Part shown: in pieces, positions 1-9,277 of the stretch | Layout: every line of letters begins with the position of its first letter | Numbering within the stretch: position 1 is the stretch's first letter | Assembly: GCA_023428375.1 (NCBI GenBank) | Contig: JAEYYR010000001.1 | Span: forward strand, 186,001-250,000 | Reading direction: 5' to 3' | DNA from: a bacterium | GTDB taxonomy: Bacteria > Babelota > Babeliae > Babelales > Babelaceae | DNA length: 64,000 bases | Notes under the pieces: generated by a model | What the model was told of the DNA's origin: nothing | The model's database searches: none | Seen by the model: only the letters and a program-made list of their open reading frames with translations | Made by a program: the position numbers and the translations under genes

Positions 1-765
1 ATGAGGATACTGATCCATAGCTCGCCAAATATATGAACTAGAAGAAACCACCAAAGGACAATTTTTAGTTGCTAAATAATAATCTGCGCGAAAGTTTGAA
101 TAAGCGACGACACGATTCTTTTGTTCAAGCAATAAAGCAATTATTTGGTTTTTCTGTTCTGGTCGCAGGGTCTCATTTAAATCAAATAAATATAATGATG
201 CAAATGCAATCGCCTCACGAGGATCGTTTAACATTATTAATGAGCCAGCATAGGTTTTTTTATCGAAAATAAGATTCCAATCAACATCTTTTAGGACCCC
301 TAAAACGTCTTGATCATAACCGAATCCAAAAATTTCCCAACCCCAAGGTAATGAATATTCGTTCTGTGGATCAAAATAATGATTCAAAAGTACTGGATTT
401 AACGTATCAACAAATGAAAGTTTGGAATAATCCAGTTTTTTAAGAAGCCCATCTTGTCGCAACATATTAACGGCATAATCTGAAGGAATAACTAAATCAT
501 ATCCTTCACCACCAGTAGCCTTTAATTTCATTAACAATTCTTCATTAGAAGCATAGTAGCTAACTTTAATATCAATACCAGTCTGTTTTTGAAAATCTTG
601 TAAGACAGAAGGCTCTAAAATATCACCCCACGTAAAAATTGTTATGAATTTTTTATCGTCTTTCTCAAATATTCTCGGAAGAAAAACCAGAGTTCCTATG
701 AGTAATACGCCCCAACTCAATAATACAAAAATACGAAAAATCCAAGATCGATGAGTTTGAAACAT
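1..765 (-). CDS. potD: Spermidine/putrescine ABC transporter substrate-binding protein, 3' end outside window
   Basis: The 255 visible codons read as a PotD-type extracytoplasmic polyamine-binding protein. An N-terminal hydrophobic anchor (about residues 10-32) precedes a binding-protein start containing FTWGDILEPSVL, a segment around VIPSDYAVNMLRQDGLL, and LPWGWEIFGFGYD, the usual PotD landmarks. The protein would sit in the periplasm tethered to the inner membrane and deliver polyamine to PotBC. The ATG (763-765) shares one base with the potC stop (TAATG), so translation is probably coupled. It is the last gene of the minus-strand pot operon. The C-terminus lies beyond base 1, so completeness cannot be judged. 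Confidence 0.9.
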   Translation of the reverse strand, partial: MFQTHRSWIFRIFVLLSWGVLLIGTLVFLPRIFEKDDKKFITIFTWGDILEPSVLQDFQKQTGIDIKVSYYASNEELLMKLKATGGEGYDLVIPSDYAVNMLRQDGLLKKLDYSKLSFVDTLNPVLLNHYFDPQNEYSLPWGWEIFGFGYDQDVLGVLKDVDWNLIFDKKTYAGSLIMLNDPREAIAFASLYLFDLNETLRPEQKNQIIALLLEQKNRVVAYSNFRADYYLATKNCPLVVSSSSYIWRAMDQYPH

Positions 766-1553
766 TAAAATATCCTTGAGCGAACATTAATATAGCAAAA
801 CACTAATACAAGCAAGCTACTGAAAAATAACAACAACGTAGAAAGTGCATTAATTACAGGTGAAACACCAGAACGCAACATTGAAACAATGTACAATGAC
901 AACGTTTGAGTAGTACTTCCGGCACAAAAATAAGACAAAATAAAATCATCAAACGACAAAATAAAAACAAGAAGAGATGCCGCTGCTATCGCCGGTGATA
1001 ATAAAGGCAATGTAATACGCTTGAATGTTTGAAAGCGCGTCGCACCTAGATCTAAGGACGCTTCGGTAAGTTTAGGATCAAGATCTAAGAATCGTGAATA
1101 GAGCAATGGCACCACAAAACCTAGCGCTAAAACAGTATGTGCGACAATCAATGTTATCAAGCCAAGGTTTACGGACAAGTACGTAAAAAATGCTAATAAT
1201 CCAACCGCCAATACTAATTCTGGTACCAATAAATTTATGTAGAACATTTGCAACCACCGCTCAATACTTTTATCACAAAAAGCAAGATAAATGAGCGATA
1301 AACCCATAGTAACACTCAGAATAACCGATGCAACAGCAACTTTTAATGAAACATAAAACGCGTTCCACAAATGTACCGAATGATATAATTCGTAATACCA
1401 ACGTAAAGTAAAACCTTTCCATGGAGCCGGAAACGGTTCTGCATTAAAAGAAAAAACTACTAAAATTATTATCGGCAAATATAAAAACAAATACGTAAGT
1501 GCAATAAAGAGCGTTTGGCCAATTTTAGCAGAGAGTGAACTACGTGTATTCAT
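765..1553 (-). CDS. potC: Spermidine/putrescine ABC transporter permease PotC
   Basis: This 262-residue inner-membrane permease has about six hydrophobic segments. Near residue 165-185 lies the cytoplasmic EAA loop (LTEASLDLGATRFQTFKRI), which docks onto the ATPase subunit, as in BPD_transp_1 permeases. Its place after potB and before potD, with 4 bp and 1 bp overlaps, matches the classical potABCD order. Length is normal for PotC (about 260). With PotB it forms the membrane channel of the polyamine importer. The substrate is inferred from homology and operon context; related Fe or thiamine importers have a different gene order and ATPase C-terminus. Confidence 0.93.
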   Translation of the reverse strand: MNTRSSLSAKIGQTLFIALTYLFLYLPIIILVVFSFNAEPFPAPWKGFTLRWYYELYHSVHLWNAFYVSLKVAVASVILSVTMGLSLIYLAFCDKSIERWLQMFYINLLVPELVLAVGLLAFFTYLSVNLGLITLIVAHTVLALGFVVPLLYSRFLDLDPKLTEASLDLGATRFQTFKRITLPLLSPAIAAASLLVFILSFDDFILSYFCAGSTTQTLSLYIVSMLRSGVSPVINALSTLLLFFSSLLVLVFCYINVRSRIF

Positions 1554-2398
1554 TCGCCTTTTCCTAATTTAGTTATAAGGTGATTCTGTAAGCGAATTAT
1601 TCCAAAAGATGCGATTGATAATGCAATTGATGACATGACTACAAAAGCCGCACCTTGAGGCAACGTCTTGGGATTAAGAACCAATTGAGATACAACCGAC
1701 CCCACCATTACATAACGATCACCACCCATTAATTCAGGAATAATAAATTCACCAAATGCGGGGATAAAGACCAAGAAAAAACCAGCTTGAATTGCTTGTT
1801 GTGTTTGAGGAATCATAATGCGTTTAATGGTTTGGTTCCACGTAGCACCAAGATCTAGTGAAGCCTCAATCATTTTCCAGTCAAATCGCTCCAGCGCAGA
1901 ATAAAGTGGCAACAAATAAAATGGTAAGTAATAATAAACCATCATTAAAAAGACAGAAAACCACGTATTAAGAAGCGTAATTGGCGTTGATATAATACCA
2001 ATCCTCATCAATGTTTGATTTACAAATCCACCACGCTCCAAAACAAAGAACCAGGCAAAAATATGGAGTAAAAAATTTGTCCAAAATGGAAGAATAACAA
2101 AGAAAAATGCAATCGTTTTTTTTATTCTATTTTGACGAGCAATCCAGTAAGCAAGTGGATAGGCTATTCCCAAACAAATGAGAGCAACAAGAAAAGCTAT
2201 CACCAACGAACGTAGAATAATTTTTAAATAAATAAATGAGAAAAAAGTGAGAAATGCGTGATAATCAAACAAGCTAATCGCAAGTATGCAACTGATTGGC
2301 ACTATAAAGAATAGCGCTTGCCAAATTAATGCAAGTGAACCCGCAATAAATGGTCTCTCATTTTTAATTCGTTCATTAATAGTTACGGGAGTTTTCAT
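1550..2398 (-). CDS. potB: Spermidine/putrescine ABC transporter permease PotB
   Basis: This 282-residue permease has a long first hydrophobic helix, about six membrane segments and an EAA loop (IEASLDLGATWNQTIKRI) around residues 178-195. The stretch ending PAFGEFIIPELMGG is typical of PotB. It partners PotC in the membrane. It overlaps potA by 4 bp upstream and potC by 4 bp downstream, so the four pot genes are very probably one transcript with coupled translation. Nothing suggests decay; length and motifs are normal. Confidence 0.93.
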   Translation of the reverse strand: MKTPVTINERIKNERPFIAGSLALIWQALFFIVPISCILAISLFDYHAFLTFFSFIYLKIILRSLVIAFLVALICLGIAYPLAYWIARQNRIKKTIAFFFVILPFWTNFLLHIFAWFFVLERGGFVNQTLMRIGIISTPITLLNTWFSVFLMMVYYYLPFYLLPLYSALERFDWKMIEASLDLGATWNQTIKRIMIPQTQQAIQAGFFLVFIPAFGEFIIPELMGGDRYVMVGSVVSQLVLNPKTLPQGAAFVVMSSIALSIASFGIIRLQNHLITKLGKGE

Positions 2399-3486
2399 CG
2401 TTCAAGCAACACCACGTTATCTTTTTGCCAATATAAAAATACTTTATTGTCGTAGTCTATAGATTCTTGGGCAAAATGCTCTTCATTTTGCTCAAAGACT
2501 TGAATAAGCATGCCGTTGCTGACGCGTACATTGTATTGTGTTGATCGACCATGATAAACAATAGCTTCAACAACACCTTCCAAACAATTACTAAATCCTT
2601 CGCGTGGTGATTTAGATATAAATATCTTCTCGGGACGCAGACTCATCAATACGCGTCGCAAAGAAAGAAAATGCTCTTCTCTTTTGGGAACATATACTTC
2701 AAACATATCTAAATCATCTACTTCTAAATAAGCACGATTATCTTTTTTAATATATTTTCCAACAAAAATATTGGTATTTCCCACAAAACGAGCGACAAAT
2801 GATGAAACAGGAAATTCGTAAATTTCTTTAGGAGTACCAATCTGTTCGATTTCACCATTACTATTCATGATGGCCATTTGATCTGCGACAGTGAGAGCTT
2901 CTAGCTGATCATGAGTTACGTAAATAAAGGTTGTTTTTAATTTATCTTGTAACTCAATCAATTCAATCAATAAACGTTCACGCAATTTAAAATCAAGCGC
3001 TGCTAATGGTTCATCAAGTAAAAGAACATCCGGTTCATCGATGATCGCACGTGCAATTGCTACACGTTGTTGTTGACCACCAGACAATTGAGAGATTTCC
3101 TTATTTCTTTGGCTTTCAAGATGAACAATCTTAAGAACGCTCTGAACTTTTTCATCGACAATTTCTTTAGGTATGTCTTTCAGCGTTAAGCTGTAGGCAA
3201 TATTTTCTGCAACCGTTAAATGAGGAAATAAAGCATAATTCTGAAACACCGTGTTAATGCTTCGTTCATTAACCGGTTGATCGGTAATATCGGTATCACC
3301 TAAATAAATGCGACCAGAATCAACAGATTCAAATCCTGCTATTAAGCGCAACAATGTTGTTTTCCCTGAACCACTCGGTCCAAGAAGCGCAAAAAATTTT
3401 CCTGAAGGAATGTATAAATCGATATTTTCTACGATCGATTCACCATTGAACGACTTAGATACATTTTCAATGCGTATGCTTCTCAT
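2395..3486 (-). CDS. potA: Spermidine/putrescine ABC transporter ATP-binding protein
   Basis: ABC ATPase of 363 residues that energises polyamine import. Walker A (GPSGSGKT) is near residues 36-43, the signature LSGGQQQR near 134-141, Walker B (VLLLDEP) near 154-160, followed by the THDQ H-loop. A C-terminal TOBE-like domain (about 235-363) with SLRPEKIFIS is typical of PotA and related importers. I chose the ATG at 3486, preceded by GAAGAG/AAAGGG; a TTG 21 bases upstream would add seven residues absent from the family. The start lies inside the last codons of the upstream membrane-protein gene (20 bp overlap), which points to co-transcription. Confidence 0.94.
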   Translation of the reverse strand: MRSIRIENVSKSFNGESIVENIDLYIPSGKFFALLGPSGSGKTTLLRLIAGFESVDSGRIYLGDTDITDQPVNERSINTVFQNYALFPHLTVAENIAYSLTLKDIPKEIVDEKVQSVLKIVHLESQRNKEISQLSGGQQQRVAIARAIIDEPDVLLLDEPLAALDFKLRERLLIELIELQDKLKTTFIYVTHDQLEALTVADQMAIMNSNGEIEQIGTPKEIYEFPVSSFVARFVGNTNIFVGKYIKKDNRAYLEVDDLDMFEVYVPKREEHFLSLRRVLMSLRPEKIFISKSPREGFSNCLEGVVEAIVYHGRSTQYNVRVSNGMLIQVFEQNEEHFAQESIDYDNKVFLYWQKDNVVLLER

Positions 3487-4183
3487 GCCCTTTAACTCTT
3501 CTTGCAAAATAAATTGGAACTATAACATCTGAGACGGTGCATGGGAGCACTACCGCAAGAACCATCAAAAAGAACAATAACCCCATTGACGAATGCCATT
3601 GATTAAATCCAAAGGACGCGACATAAAACAATGATGCCAGTGAACTTATTAAAATATGTACAAAATGATAGCCCAAAGAAAAGAATCCAAGGGATGATTC
3701 TTTATGACGAAGCAAAGAAACGCCGGTTAAAAGTCCCATAACCATGAACGGTAACACATTCATTAAATCCTTCCATGAGAAGAAACAAATATGCACTTTC
3801 ATCGTCAGTCCCAATATACTGCCAGCTAATGCTGGTAAAGCAACGTCGGACAAGGTACAGAAAATCGCAGGAAAAATAAGTGATAAGATTATTCCAGGAA
3901 TAAGACGTCGTGAAAAACGGAAAAATGTCACAAACGTTCCAACGACTGCAAACATGATATGCAAGTAGTGAAAAGCGTGAAATAAAAGATGATATGCTTT
4001 TTTTGGACTTACTTCAGGTCCAGCCACCGAAACAATAAAATGCATCATGCTGAGGACTACAAAGCCAAGTGCAACAGAGAATGCTGCATAAGGCAAATGA
4101 CAACTCAATTCATCAAACAACGATGATTCGTGACTACTATGTGAATGCATTTCTTCTTTAATAGCTGAATGATGATTACTCAT
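3467..4183 (-). CDS. His-rich polytopic membrane protein with internal duplication
   Basis: I do not recognise the family. The 238-residue protein has a His/Ser/Glu-rich N-terminus (MSNHHS, EEMHSHSSHESS), about six membrane segments and a His-rich tail (KGHEKHTH). Two halves look duplicated: FHYLHI...FCTLSDVALPALAG in the first and YHFVHI...PCTVSDVIVPIYFA in the second, so the motif CT-[LV]-SDV-x-[LV]-P occurs twice. Histidine-rich ends and paired membrane histidines suggest a metal link, but that is inference. AGGAC precedes the ATG. It overlaps potA by 20 bp and so leads the pot operon. Confidence 0.7.
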   Translation of the reverse strand: MSNHHSAIKEEMHSHSSHESSLFDELSCHLPYAAFSVALGFVVLSMMHFIVSVAGPEVSPKKAYHLLFHAFHYLHIMFAVVGTFVTFFRFSRRLIPGIILSLIFPAIFCTLSDVALPALAGSILGLTMKVHICFFSWKDLMNVLPFMVMGLLTGVSLLRHKESSLGFFSLGYHFVHILISSLASLFYVASFGFNQWHSSMGLLFFLMVLAVVLPCTVSDVIVPIYFARRVKGHEKHTH

Positions 4184-4277
4184 GGTTGTCCTAACTGTAG
4201 TATCTTTTAATAGTAATTTAACCTGTATTTGAATATAGGACTTTTTTGCAGATTACGCAAAGTTTGATTGCATAAAA

Positions 4278-7133
4278 TCAGAAAGGATAACCCAAAGTTA
4301 TATACCAGCGCCACAAGCCCTGCCCGTAAACGTCAGCCTTCCATTTTCTTGCTATATCAAACCGCAAGGGACCTACTGGTGTTTCAAACCGAAGTCCGAT
4401 ACCGGAACCGGCATGTATATCAGATATTTGCATTTGGTACCACGCCGTTGGAGAAAGCAAGCCAATATCAGTAAAAATAGCTCCCGAAAGAATAGTGCTC
4501 AAGGGGATACGAAGCTCGATATTCGTATTAATCATAGACTTGCCACCGACCGGTACAGGAAAAACGCATCCCATGTTTTCAACATAATTAACGGGAGGAA
4601 CAAGATCCGTCATATAACCACGTAATGAAAATGCGCCACCCAAATAAAAACGCTCAGACGGCATAATGCGGGGAAATGCTTGATAGAAAATATGGCCCAT
4701 CCTTGCCCGCAGTGCCAATGTACAATACCCGAGTGGCATGAAAAAAGCTCCTTCAGCAAGCAAGCGTAAAAATGCACCATTTTTTAACCCAAAGGGATAC
4801 ATCATTTTAGCAGTCAAAAGACCATAATACCCGTTATGGGGGTTTATAGAATTATCCAAATTTTGACCAAATAATGTTCCTTCAGAAAAAATATAGGGTA
4901 TATGTTTTCCAACCAATTGGGGTTCAAAATTTATTTTTTGCGCCAATGCATATGAAATGCATTCAAGTTGCATGGTCTCAAATCCTATGTTCCATCCCAC
5001 ATTCCAGTCATCTTGCATTATTTTGAGTTCACCAAGCAGCCCATTTTGGTACAAATCATACAAATTAAATTTTGATCCGGGCACAAGCGCTTGGCTATAA
5101 CGGGTTGAATATACTTCATAGGAATGCTGAATGGGCCAATCCATAAACCATGGTTGATAGTAACGCAGCACAACATCGCGCTTGTACCGCGAGTAATCAG
5201 CATTAATAGTTAAATGATCTGCTCTATTACTTATATTTCTCCAGTGAAAATTTCCTCCCATTTTCATTGTAACGGTGGAATATTCCAAATTCTGTCCCAC
5301 TAATAACAATCCCGCTCTTAGCCGAGCTTCAAACGGTTTTGCTAAGGTGTATTTAATAGAACAGTCTTTAGTTATCTCAGGATTTGCTAAATTAATTGGT
5401 TGAATGCTTACATCATCAAATATATCTAGTTCCATTAATCGCTTATATGAGCCGTACAACAGTGCAGGATCCCACAACTGTCCCAGTTTGAATTGCAACT
5501 TTTGCATTAAGCAATTTTCAATACCAGACTGTCGTCCTTCAACATAGACGTTGCCAAATTTAACAGGCTCCAGAAGCCCATCAAACTGCCATTCCAAACA
5601 ATATGAGTTTTCCTCGGGAATAAGGACTGGTTTAGCTTTTGCATATAACAGTCCACGTTCCTGTAAATATGTTTCAATATTTTTCAATTGCTCTTTGAGC
5701 ATGTCTACGGCAAGTGGTACTGGCTCTTTTAAATTATTAAAATCAGTAAAATTTCTATTTTTTGCTAGCTCCTGAAAATGCGTAAATGAGAGAAATTTAA
5801 AATTACGTTGAGCACCTGAAACAATTTTAATAGTGAGATCTATCTTTTCGTTTGCAGGGATTTCCGATTCAACCACAATGCGCGCGTCCCAGTAGCCATT
5901 ATTTCGTAAATACTCAATTATGTGAGTCTTAAGCAGTTTGTATTGATCGAATGCAATTACCTTATTTGATATCATAGCAGACAGCGCTTCCTTGGTAGTT
6001 TGGTCAAGATCGCTGTAGGTTGCTTGTATAATTTGATAATGTATGGGATTACCTTCATCAATCGTAAAATAAATGACATCTGGTTCTTCTACATAGGAGA
6101 TTTTAGTATTTCTAAAACCCCAAGATTTATACCAGCGCAACATTTCTTCCGCCAAAATATCTAAGGGAACGATAGTTGCAATCGCATTAAAAGACCCTAT
6201 GGCAGAAATCAGAAGCTTGCGATGATTATCTGAGCAGCCAATAAGCTCAAACCTCTTTTTTTGATGTATCGACACATCAATGTCTAAGCCTATTTTTTTT
6301 GTAATGCTGTTGGGATTTCTCTGGCAGTGTATTTGAACATACACATACCCAAGGTTTCTTAGGCAACCTGTTAGAGATTCAATCTGCTCATCTAATCGAT
6401 GTTTTGAAAAATACGTTCTGTGCAATTTTTTGCGAACCATCTTCTCTAATTTTTGTTTCAGTTGAGATCTGTGCTCAACTAATAAATCCCCCGAGATACT
6501 CACTTGCAATGGAGCAATTGAATATTGTGCATGAGTCTTTATTGCAATATCAACAACAACCCTTTGCTCATTATCAAAGATCAATGAGTCAACTATTGAT
6601 GCAGAATAATACCCTTGATCTTCAAACCATTCTCGTATGCGCTGCATGCCTTGCGAGTGTTTTGCAGTGGTAAATTGATCACCGATTCTAAGCCCATAGA
6701 GAGCAATCAATCGCTCTTTACCTAACAAAAAACCATGAATTGCTACATCAGAAACCATCGAAAACAACAAAGTTTCAATTGTGATATCAAACTCGTTAGA
6801 AGAAACAGTTGATAGTTTTAGGGTAATTCGATCAAATATATTTCTTCGTTTTAAAATATCGACAACATGACTTAATTGATCCTTTTCAAAGGTACCATTA
6901 AGCAATGTCGAAATTTCTGCTTTTTCTGTAGGATTAATCAGCGACGGGGTGGCAAAATGAATAGTTCGTATCCTAACGCTCGGGGGCAAATGGGCATAAT
7001 TCTGGATTTCCATAGTCGCATCATCATGGCGCGAAAATGAAAAACAATGATCCTGAGGTACTACTGGATCTTGTGCTAATAAAGAGAGCGAAAAAAAGGT
7101 TGCAATAAAATACACTAAAATAATCACAGTCAT
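4278..7133 (-). CDS. bamA: Outer membrane protein assembly factor BamA (Omp85/D15 family)
   Basis: This 951-residue protein starts with a signal peptide (VYFIATFFSLSLLA). A long periplasmic region of POTRA-like repeats (about 50-610) is followed by a C-terminal 16-strand-type barrel (about 620-951) containing GGAFSLRGYMTDLVPP, the FxLRG motif of Omp85 proteins, and ETPVGPLRFDIARKW. It ends with an aromatic C-terminus (ITLGYPF) typical of outer-membrane barrels. It would insert barrel proteins such as those at 13686 and 49438. It is longer than E. coli BamA (about 810), mainly in the POTRA part. TamA or another Omp85 paralogue is the alternative, though no TamB gene is adjacent. Confidence 0.87.
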   Translation of the reverse strand: MTVIILVYFIATFFSLSLLAQDPVVPQDHCFSFSRHDDATMEIQNYAHLPPSVRIRTIHFATPSLINPTEKAEISTLLNGTFEKDQLSHVVDILKRRNIFDRITLKLSTVSSNEFDITIETLLFSMVSDVAIHGFLLGKERLIALYGLRIGDQFTTAKHSQGMQRIREWFEDQGYYSASIVDSLIFDNEQRVVVDIAIKTHAQYSIAPLQVSISGDLLVEHRSQLKQKLEKMVRKKLHRTYFSKHRLDEQIESLTGCLRNLGYVYVQIHCQRNPNSITKKIGLDIDVSIHQKKRFELIGCSDNHRKLLISAIGSFNAIATIVPLDILAEEMLRWYKSWGFRNTKISYVEEPDVIYFTIDEGNPIHYQIIQATYSDLDQTTKEALSAMISNKVIAFDQYKLLKTHIIEYLRNNGYWDARIVVESEIPANEKIDLTIKIVSGAQRNFKFLSFTHFQELAKNRNFTDFNNLKEPVPLAVDMLKEQLKNIETYLQERGLLYAKAKPVLIPEENSYCLEWQFDGLLEPVKFGNVYVEGRQSGIENCLMQKLQFKLGQLWDPALLYGSYKRLMELDIFDDVSIQPINLANPEITKDCSIKYTLAKPFEARLRAGLLLVGQNLEYSTVTMKMGGNFHWRNISNRADHLTINADYSRYKRDVVLRYYQPWFMDWPIQHSYEVYSTRYSQALVPGSKFNLYDLYQNGLLGELKIMQDDWNVGWNIGFETMQLECISYALAQKINFEPQLVGKHIPYIFSEGTLFGQNLDNSINPHNGYYGLLTAKMMYPFGLKNGAFLRLLAEGAFFMPLGYCTLALRARMGHIFYQAFPRIMPSERFYLGGAFSLRGYMTDLVPPVNYVENMGCVFPVPVGGKSMINTNIELRIPLSTILSGAIFTDIGLLSPTAWYQMQISDIHAGSGIGLRFETPVGPLRFDIARKWKADVYGQGLWRWYITLGYPF

Positions 7134-7200
7134 CGAGTAATTATTCTAGTGTACCCTAAAAAACGCTTTATTGATCGCAATTATAATGTTTACATCGCAT

Positions 7201-7476
7201 TTATTGCAAAATTCTAAATACTCCCCTGTAATCCTTATCTTTTAAGAATGGTTCAATTTCTAAGTTCTGTGCATTAAAGCGAGCTAATTCTTTGTGAACT
7301 AGATCTACAAACTCATCAACCTTATCTTTAGAACCACAGGCTACAATCTTTATCCGATCTGGACTTGTTGCCTGTATGGTACCCTCGACAAATAATGTTC
7401 GGGCATACTTTTGTATAGCCTGTAACGCATCATCCACCATTTCCAAAGAACATGTAATACGCACACATTTGTTCAT
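7201..7476 (-). CDS. Acylphosphatase-like small protein, catalytic loop degenerate
   Basis: The 91-residue product fits the acylphosphatase fold (beta-alpha-beta-beta-alpha-beta): a first strand, a helix (DDALQAIQKYAR), FVEGTIQATSPDRIKIVACGSKD, a second helix (VDEFVDLVHKEL), and the closing YRGVFRIL, which resembles the family's final F-x-I strand. The phosphate-binding GxVQGVxFR loop is not visible, so the catalytic Arg is probably missing and enzymatic activity is doubtful. It lies alone between bamA and gltX. Family assignment is moderate and function unknown. Confidence 0.55.
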   Translation of the reverse strand: MNKCVRITCSLEMVDDALQAIQKYARTLFVEGTIQATSPDRIKIVACGSKDKVDEFVDLVHKELARFNAQNLEIEPFLKDKDYRGVFRILQ

Positions 7477-7567
7477 ACCCTCTCCTTTTTGGTATTGTTT
7501 GTGCTGGCAACGAAGGTATCAAAACAAAAAACTTAATGTCAAAAAATGTTTAACAAAAAGTTCATGA

Positions 7568-7596
7568 TACACAGCTGGTCGATATTTTGTTATAGT
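7568..7596 (+). promoter_or_regulatory. Predicted promoter of gltX with extended -10
   Basis: A TATAGT -10 hexamer (7591-7596) is preceded by TGT, giving an extended -10, and a weak -35 (TACACA, 7568-7573) lies 17 bases upstream. It is 27 bases before the gltX start. Predicted by eye only. Confidence 0.45.
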
Positions 7597-7623
7597 AGTA
7601 AATAAAACACCATGGTATAACGT

Positions 7624-9054
7624 ATGAAAAGCTCTTCTATCCGCGTCCGATTCGCCCCTTCACCTACTGGATTTATGCATTTAGGCAATGTTCGCGCAGC
7701 CTTGATGAACTACTTATTTGCAAAACAAAAGGATGGCACTTTTATAATTCGTATAGAAGATACCGATGCGCAACGTAATGTCGACCCTGCTGGCAAAAAT
7801 ATATTAGCCGATCTTAAATGGCTTTCACTGGATTATCAAGAAGGACCAGTGGTGGGTGGCCCTTATGCTCCCTACTACCAGTCAGAAAGAAGCGCGTTAT
7901 ACAATGATCATCTGGAAGATCTTATCCAAAAAGGATTGGTATACCGTTGCTTTTGCACCGCTGAAGAGCTTGAAAAAAAACGTGCTCGACAAATTGCGCT
8001 CAAAATGGCACCACGATACGATCGTGCCTGCTTAAGGCTACCCTCAGCTGAAGTCAAAAAAAGACTCGATTCAAATATGCCTTTTATCTGGCGATTTGAA
8101 TTACGTACAGGAACCATCTCTATAACAGATCTTGCTCGTGGTACCTTAACCTATGATTTTAGTCATTTTTCTGATTTTCCTTTAACCCGTGCTGATGGAA
8201 GCTTTACTTTCATTTTTGCAAACTTTGTTGATGATAAATTAATGAAAATAAGTCATATCATCCGTGGTGAAGATCATTTAACCAATACTGCTATTCAAGC
8301 GGCTCTTGGCGAAGCATTTAATGTAGAAATTCCATTATTCTGGCATCTACCAATCATCTGTAATACTGATGGCAAGAAACTTTCAAAACGTGATTTTGGA
8401 TTCTCCCTCAATGATTTGCGCGATGGTGGCTTCCTTCCTGAAGCTATTGATAACTACTTAGCAATCATTGGCGGTTCATTTGAAGAAGAAATCATGGATA
8501 TTGACACATTGGTCAAGACTATGAAGTTCGATCACATTACGGCTTCTGGTCCTATTAAATATGACGTAGAAAAACTTCGTTGGGTTAACCATAAGTGGAT
8601 GCAAAAAATATCGCTTGAAGATTTAGTTACACGCTCAGCATCATTTTTAAGCAATGGCAGCAAAGCTTTGTTTATGCAAAAACCTGAGTTATATAAAAAA
8701 GCATTAGAAGTATTACGTGGCGAAATTACCGTCTTAACAGATATTCCAACAGCAATGTCATTCTTGACTACAACGCCAAGCTATGAAGTTGCACTAATTT
8801 CAAAAGAACAACATGCCATTGTTCGCGATCAGATTCTTAATGCTGGTCTTGCAAGTGAATCTCTGGCGACATGGGTAACTACCTTAGGTGCATTAGCAAA
8901 AACACTAAATGTTGCAGCTCCTATCGTATTTACTTCAGTACGCGTTGGATTAACAGGTAAAACTAAAGGGCCTGCGCTTAAAGACATTATTGAATTATTG
9001 GGCGAAGAAGAAGCTAAGAATCGCTTACGTCAGTATATTAATTATTTAAAATAA
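7624..9054 (+). CDS. gltX: Glutamate--tRNA ligase
   Basis: Class I aminoacyl-tRNA synthetase of 476 residues that charges tRNA-Glu (and in many bacteria also tRNA-Gln). The HIGH-like element is HLGN at about residues 19-22 within APSPTGFMHLGN, and the KMSKS-like element is KKLSKR at about 251-256. IIRGEDHLTNTAIQ is the typical GluRS segment. The C-terminal anticodon-binding region ends with LLGEEEAKNRL. Length is normal. It is monocistronic, with its own promoter and a strong downstream terminator. Whether it is discriminating cannot be settled without knowing if gatCAB is present. Confidence 0.96.
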   Translation: MKSSSIRVRFAPSPTGFMHLGNVRAALMNYLFAKQKDGTFIIRIEDTDAQRNVDPAGKNILADLKWLSLDYQEGPVVGGPYAPYYQSERSALYNDHLEDLIQKGLVYRCFCTAEELEKKRARQIALKMAPRYDRACLRLPSAEVKKRLDSNMPFIWRFELRTGTISITDLARGTLTYDFSHFSDFPLTRADGSFTFIFANFVDDKLMKISHIIRGEDHLTNTAIQAALGEAFNVEIPLFWHLPIICNTDGKKLSKRDFGFSLNDLRDGGFLPEAIDNYLAIIGGSFEEEIMDIDTLVKTMKFDHITASGPIKYDVEKLRWVNHKWMQKISLEDLVTRSASFLSNGSKALFMQKPELYKKALEVLRGEITVLTDIPTAMSFLTTTPSYEVALISKEQHAIVRDQILNAGLASESLATWVTTLGALAKTLNVAAPIVFTSVRVGLTGKTKGPALKDIIELLGEEEAKNRLRQYINYLK

Positions 9055-9074
9055 TCTTTTAATTTAACATTTTT

Positions 9075-9106
9075 AAAAACACCGTTTTAACAGACGGTGT
9101 TTTTTT
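9075..9106 (+). terminator. Rho-independent terminator after gltX
   Basis: An 11-base arm (9075-9085) pairs with 9094-9104 around an 8-base loop, and the second arm runs into a T tract. It ends the gltX transcript 20 bases after the stop codon. Confidence 0.85.
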
Positions 9107-9191
9107 GTTTGCAAATTTCTCAATAGTAATTTCATTTTGTCTATTCATTGAGCCTGCTGAAACGTATTTGTTACCCTAGTACACAAACAGA

Positions 9192-9224
9192 GGGGGGGCC
9201 ATGAGAAATAGGGAAAATTCTCAT
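9192..9224 (+). other. G7 tract and leader hairpin upstream of exported repeat protein
   Basis: A run of seven G (9192-9198), rare in this AT-rich DNA, is followed by a 7-bp inverted repeat, ATGAGAA (9201-9207) and TTCTCAT (9218-9224). It lies in the 223-base gap between gltX and the gene at 9278 and so probably in that gene's 5' leader. Function unknown; a structured leader or a length-variable tract are possibilities. Confidence 0.35.
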
Positions 9225-9277
9225 CAAAAACTGAGCAAATCTAATTGTTAATCATCTCAAACAAGCTGGAGATTAGA

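Noticed and set aside
69..272. 67-codon plus-strand frame in the first 300 bases
   Set aside because: It is antisense to potD, whose translation is clearly conserved in type.
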